Both the position numbers and the translations under genes were made by a program. The notes beneath the pieces were generated by a model, which was not told the DNA's origin, made no database searches, and was given only the letters and a program-made list of their open reading frames with translations. 64,000 nt of DNA from Nocardia arthritidis NBRC 100137 (GTDB lineage Bacteria > Actinomycetota > Actinomycetes > Mycobacteriales > Mycobacteriaceae). Within the stretch, counting starts at the first letter, position 1. Every line of letters starts with the position of its first letter. The stretch covers positions 168,558 through 232,557 of the forward strand of contig NZ_BDBB01000007.1 of the NCBI RefSeq assembly GCF_001612765.1, in the 5' to 3' direction. This document shows, piece by piece, positions 62,305 to 64,000 of the stretch.

Positions 62305-64000
62305 TACCGCCTTCGACACCCTCCCGTGCGCCCGCGACATCTTCCGTGATCTGGATTCCGCCGACGACCAGCCGGTGGTCTACCTGATCCGCGGCCGGTC
62401 CCAGACCGGCAAGTCGACACTGCTCGCGGAGATCCGGGCCCGCCTGCGCGCCCGGGGCGTCCCGCTGCAGGACGACCTCGCGGCTCTCCAGCACGCGCAC
62501 GCGCGCAACAGCGCGCATTCGCTGACCCGCACGCCGGCCACGGTCGCGGGCGGCGCGGCAGGCGTGACGACCGATACCGCCCGCCCGGCCCTGATCATCG
62601 ACAACGCCCATACGCTCGGTCGGCTCGATCTCGAATATCTCTGCGCCGCGGTGGAATCCGGGCATCGCACGATGGTGATCGCCGCCCAGCCCCGCCCGCA
62701 CGACCCACGTCTGCGGCTGCTCGCCGACGCGGTCGCCCGGCGCGGTCGCGTCGTGGACCTTCGCCCGCTCGGGGTCGCGGACATGGCGCCGTTCGCCAGG
62801 GAACTGGGCATGATGGTGCCGCGCCAGGTCGCTCAGCACATCCACCTGCAGACCGCCGGTATCCGCGGCGGGGTGGTGGCCGCGCTCACCGCCGCCTGCT
62901 CGGCACGGCTGGACGCGGGCATCTCCGCCGTCGATACGGCCGTCGCCGCGTGGGCGCGCGGGTTGCTGGACAACCTCGAGCCCGACCTGCTGGAGACCCT
63001 GGTGGTGGCCACCACGGGCACGGGTCTGGATTCCAGCGAGCTCACCGAGGTGCTCGGCGTGGAACAGTCCGTCGCGCAGGATCTCATCGACCGAGCCAGG
63101 GCCAGCGCCCTGGTGACCGATGCCGACCTGCTGCTGGAACCGGCCGTCGCGCCCCTGCGCACGCTGCTCGGCGACCGTAGGTTCGTCGCGGTCGAGCGCC
63201 GGTTGCTCGGCGCCCGGTTGGAGGCGGGCCTGCTGCGCGACCGCACCGCGCTGCAACTGGCCGAGTCCGGCGTCCGGGACCCTCGTCTGGCCGACTTCCT
63301 CGTCGGCGCAGCGGAGCAGGCGGGCGACGCGGTTCGCTACTACGCCGCCGCCGCGGCCGCCGGAGCCGAACTCGATCTGATCGCGCTACGCTGGGCCGAG
63401 GCCGCGGCACGGACCGGTGACGGCGACACCGCCATGCGGTTGGCCGAGCCGATGCTGGCACGCTCGGGCAGCACCGGCGCGGAACTCGCCACGGCGGTGC
63501 GGATCTGCGCGGCGGTGCTCACCCGACGCGGTCTGGTGGGTCGCGCGGCGCAGCTGTACACCTGGCTCGGCGGGCACCGGGTCGGCCCGGACTGGGCGGT
63601 CGGCGCCACGGTATTGTGCCTGGCGGGCGACGTGGCGGGCGCCAGGGAGATGTCCTCCTCGTCGACGAAGTGGCCGCCCACCGAGGCGGGTACGCACGCG
63701 CGGCTCGTCGCGACCGCGCTCGCGGACACCATCGAACCCGGCAACAACACCGCGGCGGCGGTATCCGCGCTGGTGCAAGCCGCGCACGCGGACGCGGGCG
63801 TGGACCGCTTCCTGCCGTGCACGGCGGCCTCCATCGCCACCCTGCTCTCGCTGGGCACCGGCGAGCCCCGCCGCGCTCAGGACGCCTTGCGGCGGGCCAC
63901 CGCGAGCGGGCTGCGCTGCCATCAGCTCGACGTGCTCGCGGCCTGGACGGCGATGCTCGGCGGCGACGAGCGCGCCGCCGCGGCCACCGTGGCCGCGCTC
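62297..64000 (+). CDS. IniR-like P-loop ATPase transcriptional regulator, 5' portion
   Basis: The first 568 codons of a large regulator that runs past the right edge. It starts at GTG 62297, 5 nt after GGGAGG, overlapping the Hsp70-like stop by 8 bp. An ATPase module has Walker A GRSQTGKS (33-40) and Walker B PALIIDNAH (~95-103); a winged-helix-like segment (~225-260) and a long Ala/Leu/Arg-rich helical repeat region follow. This is the layout of MalT/LAL-type activators. M. tuberculosis Rv0339c, reported as the iniBAC activator IniR, has the same fold and lies near iniBAC, hence the call. The C-terminal DNA-binding domain is outside the window, so it is unproven. Confidence 0.75.
   Translation, partial: MADTAFDTLPCARDIFRDLDSADDQPVVYLIRGRSQTGKSTLLAEIRARLRARGVPLQDDLAALQHAHARNSAHSLTRTPATVAGGAAGVTTDTARPALIIDNAHTLGRLDLEYLCAAVESGHRTMVIAAQPRPHDPRLRLLADAVARRGRVVDLRPLGVADMAPFARELGMMVPRQVAQHIHLQTAGIRGGVVAALTAACSARLDAGISAVDTAVAAWARGLLDNLEPDLLETLVVATTGTGLDSSELTEVLGVEQSVAQDLIDRARASALVTDADLLLEPAVAPLRTLLGDRRFVAVERRLLGARLEAGLLRDRTALQLAESGVRDPRLADFLVGAAEQAGDAVRYYAAAAAAGAELDLIALRWAEAAARTGDGDTAMRLAEPMLARSGSTGAELATAVRICAAVLTRRGLVGRAAQLYTWLGGHRVGPDWAVGATVLCLAGDVAGAREMSSSSTKWPPTEAGTHARLVATALADTIEPGNNTAAAVSALVQAAHADAGVDRFLPCTAASIATLLSLGTGEPRRAQDALRRATASGLRCHQLDVLAAWTAMLGGDERAAAATVAAL

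Overview
This is a very GC-rich actinobacterial chromosome segment from a mycolic-acid-producing member of the Mycobacteriales, most likely Nocardia (Rhodococcus is the main alternative). Many genes have clear counterparts in the Mycobacterium tuberculosis Rv0339c-Rv0391 neighbourhood, in shuffled order: metZ/rhodanese, purA, Rv0358-, Rv0359-, Rv0360c- and Rv0361-like genes, fba, a DedA protein, a GH76 protein, an RNA methyltransferase, pyrE, ttfA, clpB, type II flavohemoglobins, hspR-dnaJ-grpE-dnaK and iniBAC with an IniR-like activator. The assignments come from reading motifs and gene order; no database search was run. Only metZ (left edge) and the iniR-like gene (right edge) are cut by the window. 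No rRNA, tRNA, insertion sequence, prophage or CRISPR array was seen.

Layout. 1-9.7 kb: the 5' end of metZ, a rhodanese, a small membrane protein, an adrenodoxin-reductase-type ferredoxin reductase behind a candidate IdeR iron box, an amidohydrolase, a DUF456 protein, alpha-methylacyl-CoA racemase, a MocR regulator divergent from a tiny membrane protein, a DNA repair methyltransferase and an alpha/beta hydrolase. 9.7-26.3 kb: a large LuxR-type ATPase regulator overlapping a lipoprotein gene, purA, the Rv0358/Rv0359 pair, a FUSC transporter with a DUF3151 protein, a giant disordered Rv0361-like membrane protein, a fused HadA/HadB-type hydratase, a DUF4185 secreted protein, two Excalibur proteins, an EmbR-like SARP-FHA regulator and fba. 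26.5-38.8 kb: two DedA proteins, GH76, an RNA methyltransferase, a two-component system, a Uma2 nuclease, a FabH-like synthase with a YhhN protein, and the pyrE-SDR-ttfA group.

39-52 kb is a stress-response block. clpB and the dnaK-grpE-dnaJ-hspR operon (both minus strand) are preceded by HspR-type HAIR inverted repeats, two before dnaK and one before clpB, so the repressor encoded here probably controls both loci. Between them lie two type II flavohemoglobins and a third, globin-less paralogue. 52-64 kb carries a zinc alcohol dehydrogenase, an unusual HhH protein and an iniBAC-like operon: a Gly/Ala-repeat IniB-like protein followed by two dynamin-like GTPases. Divergent from it are a membrane-anchored Hsp70-type ATPase lacking the substrate-binding domain and, overlapping it by 8 bp, an IniR-like P-loop regulator. 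The shared 298-bp intergenic region holds a near-palindrome and further CCCCTA/TAGGGG copies. This extended ini locus is the most interesting part of the window.
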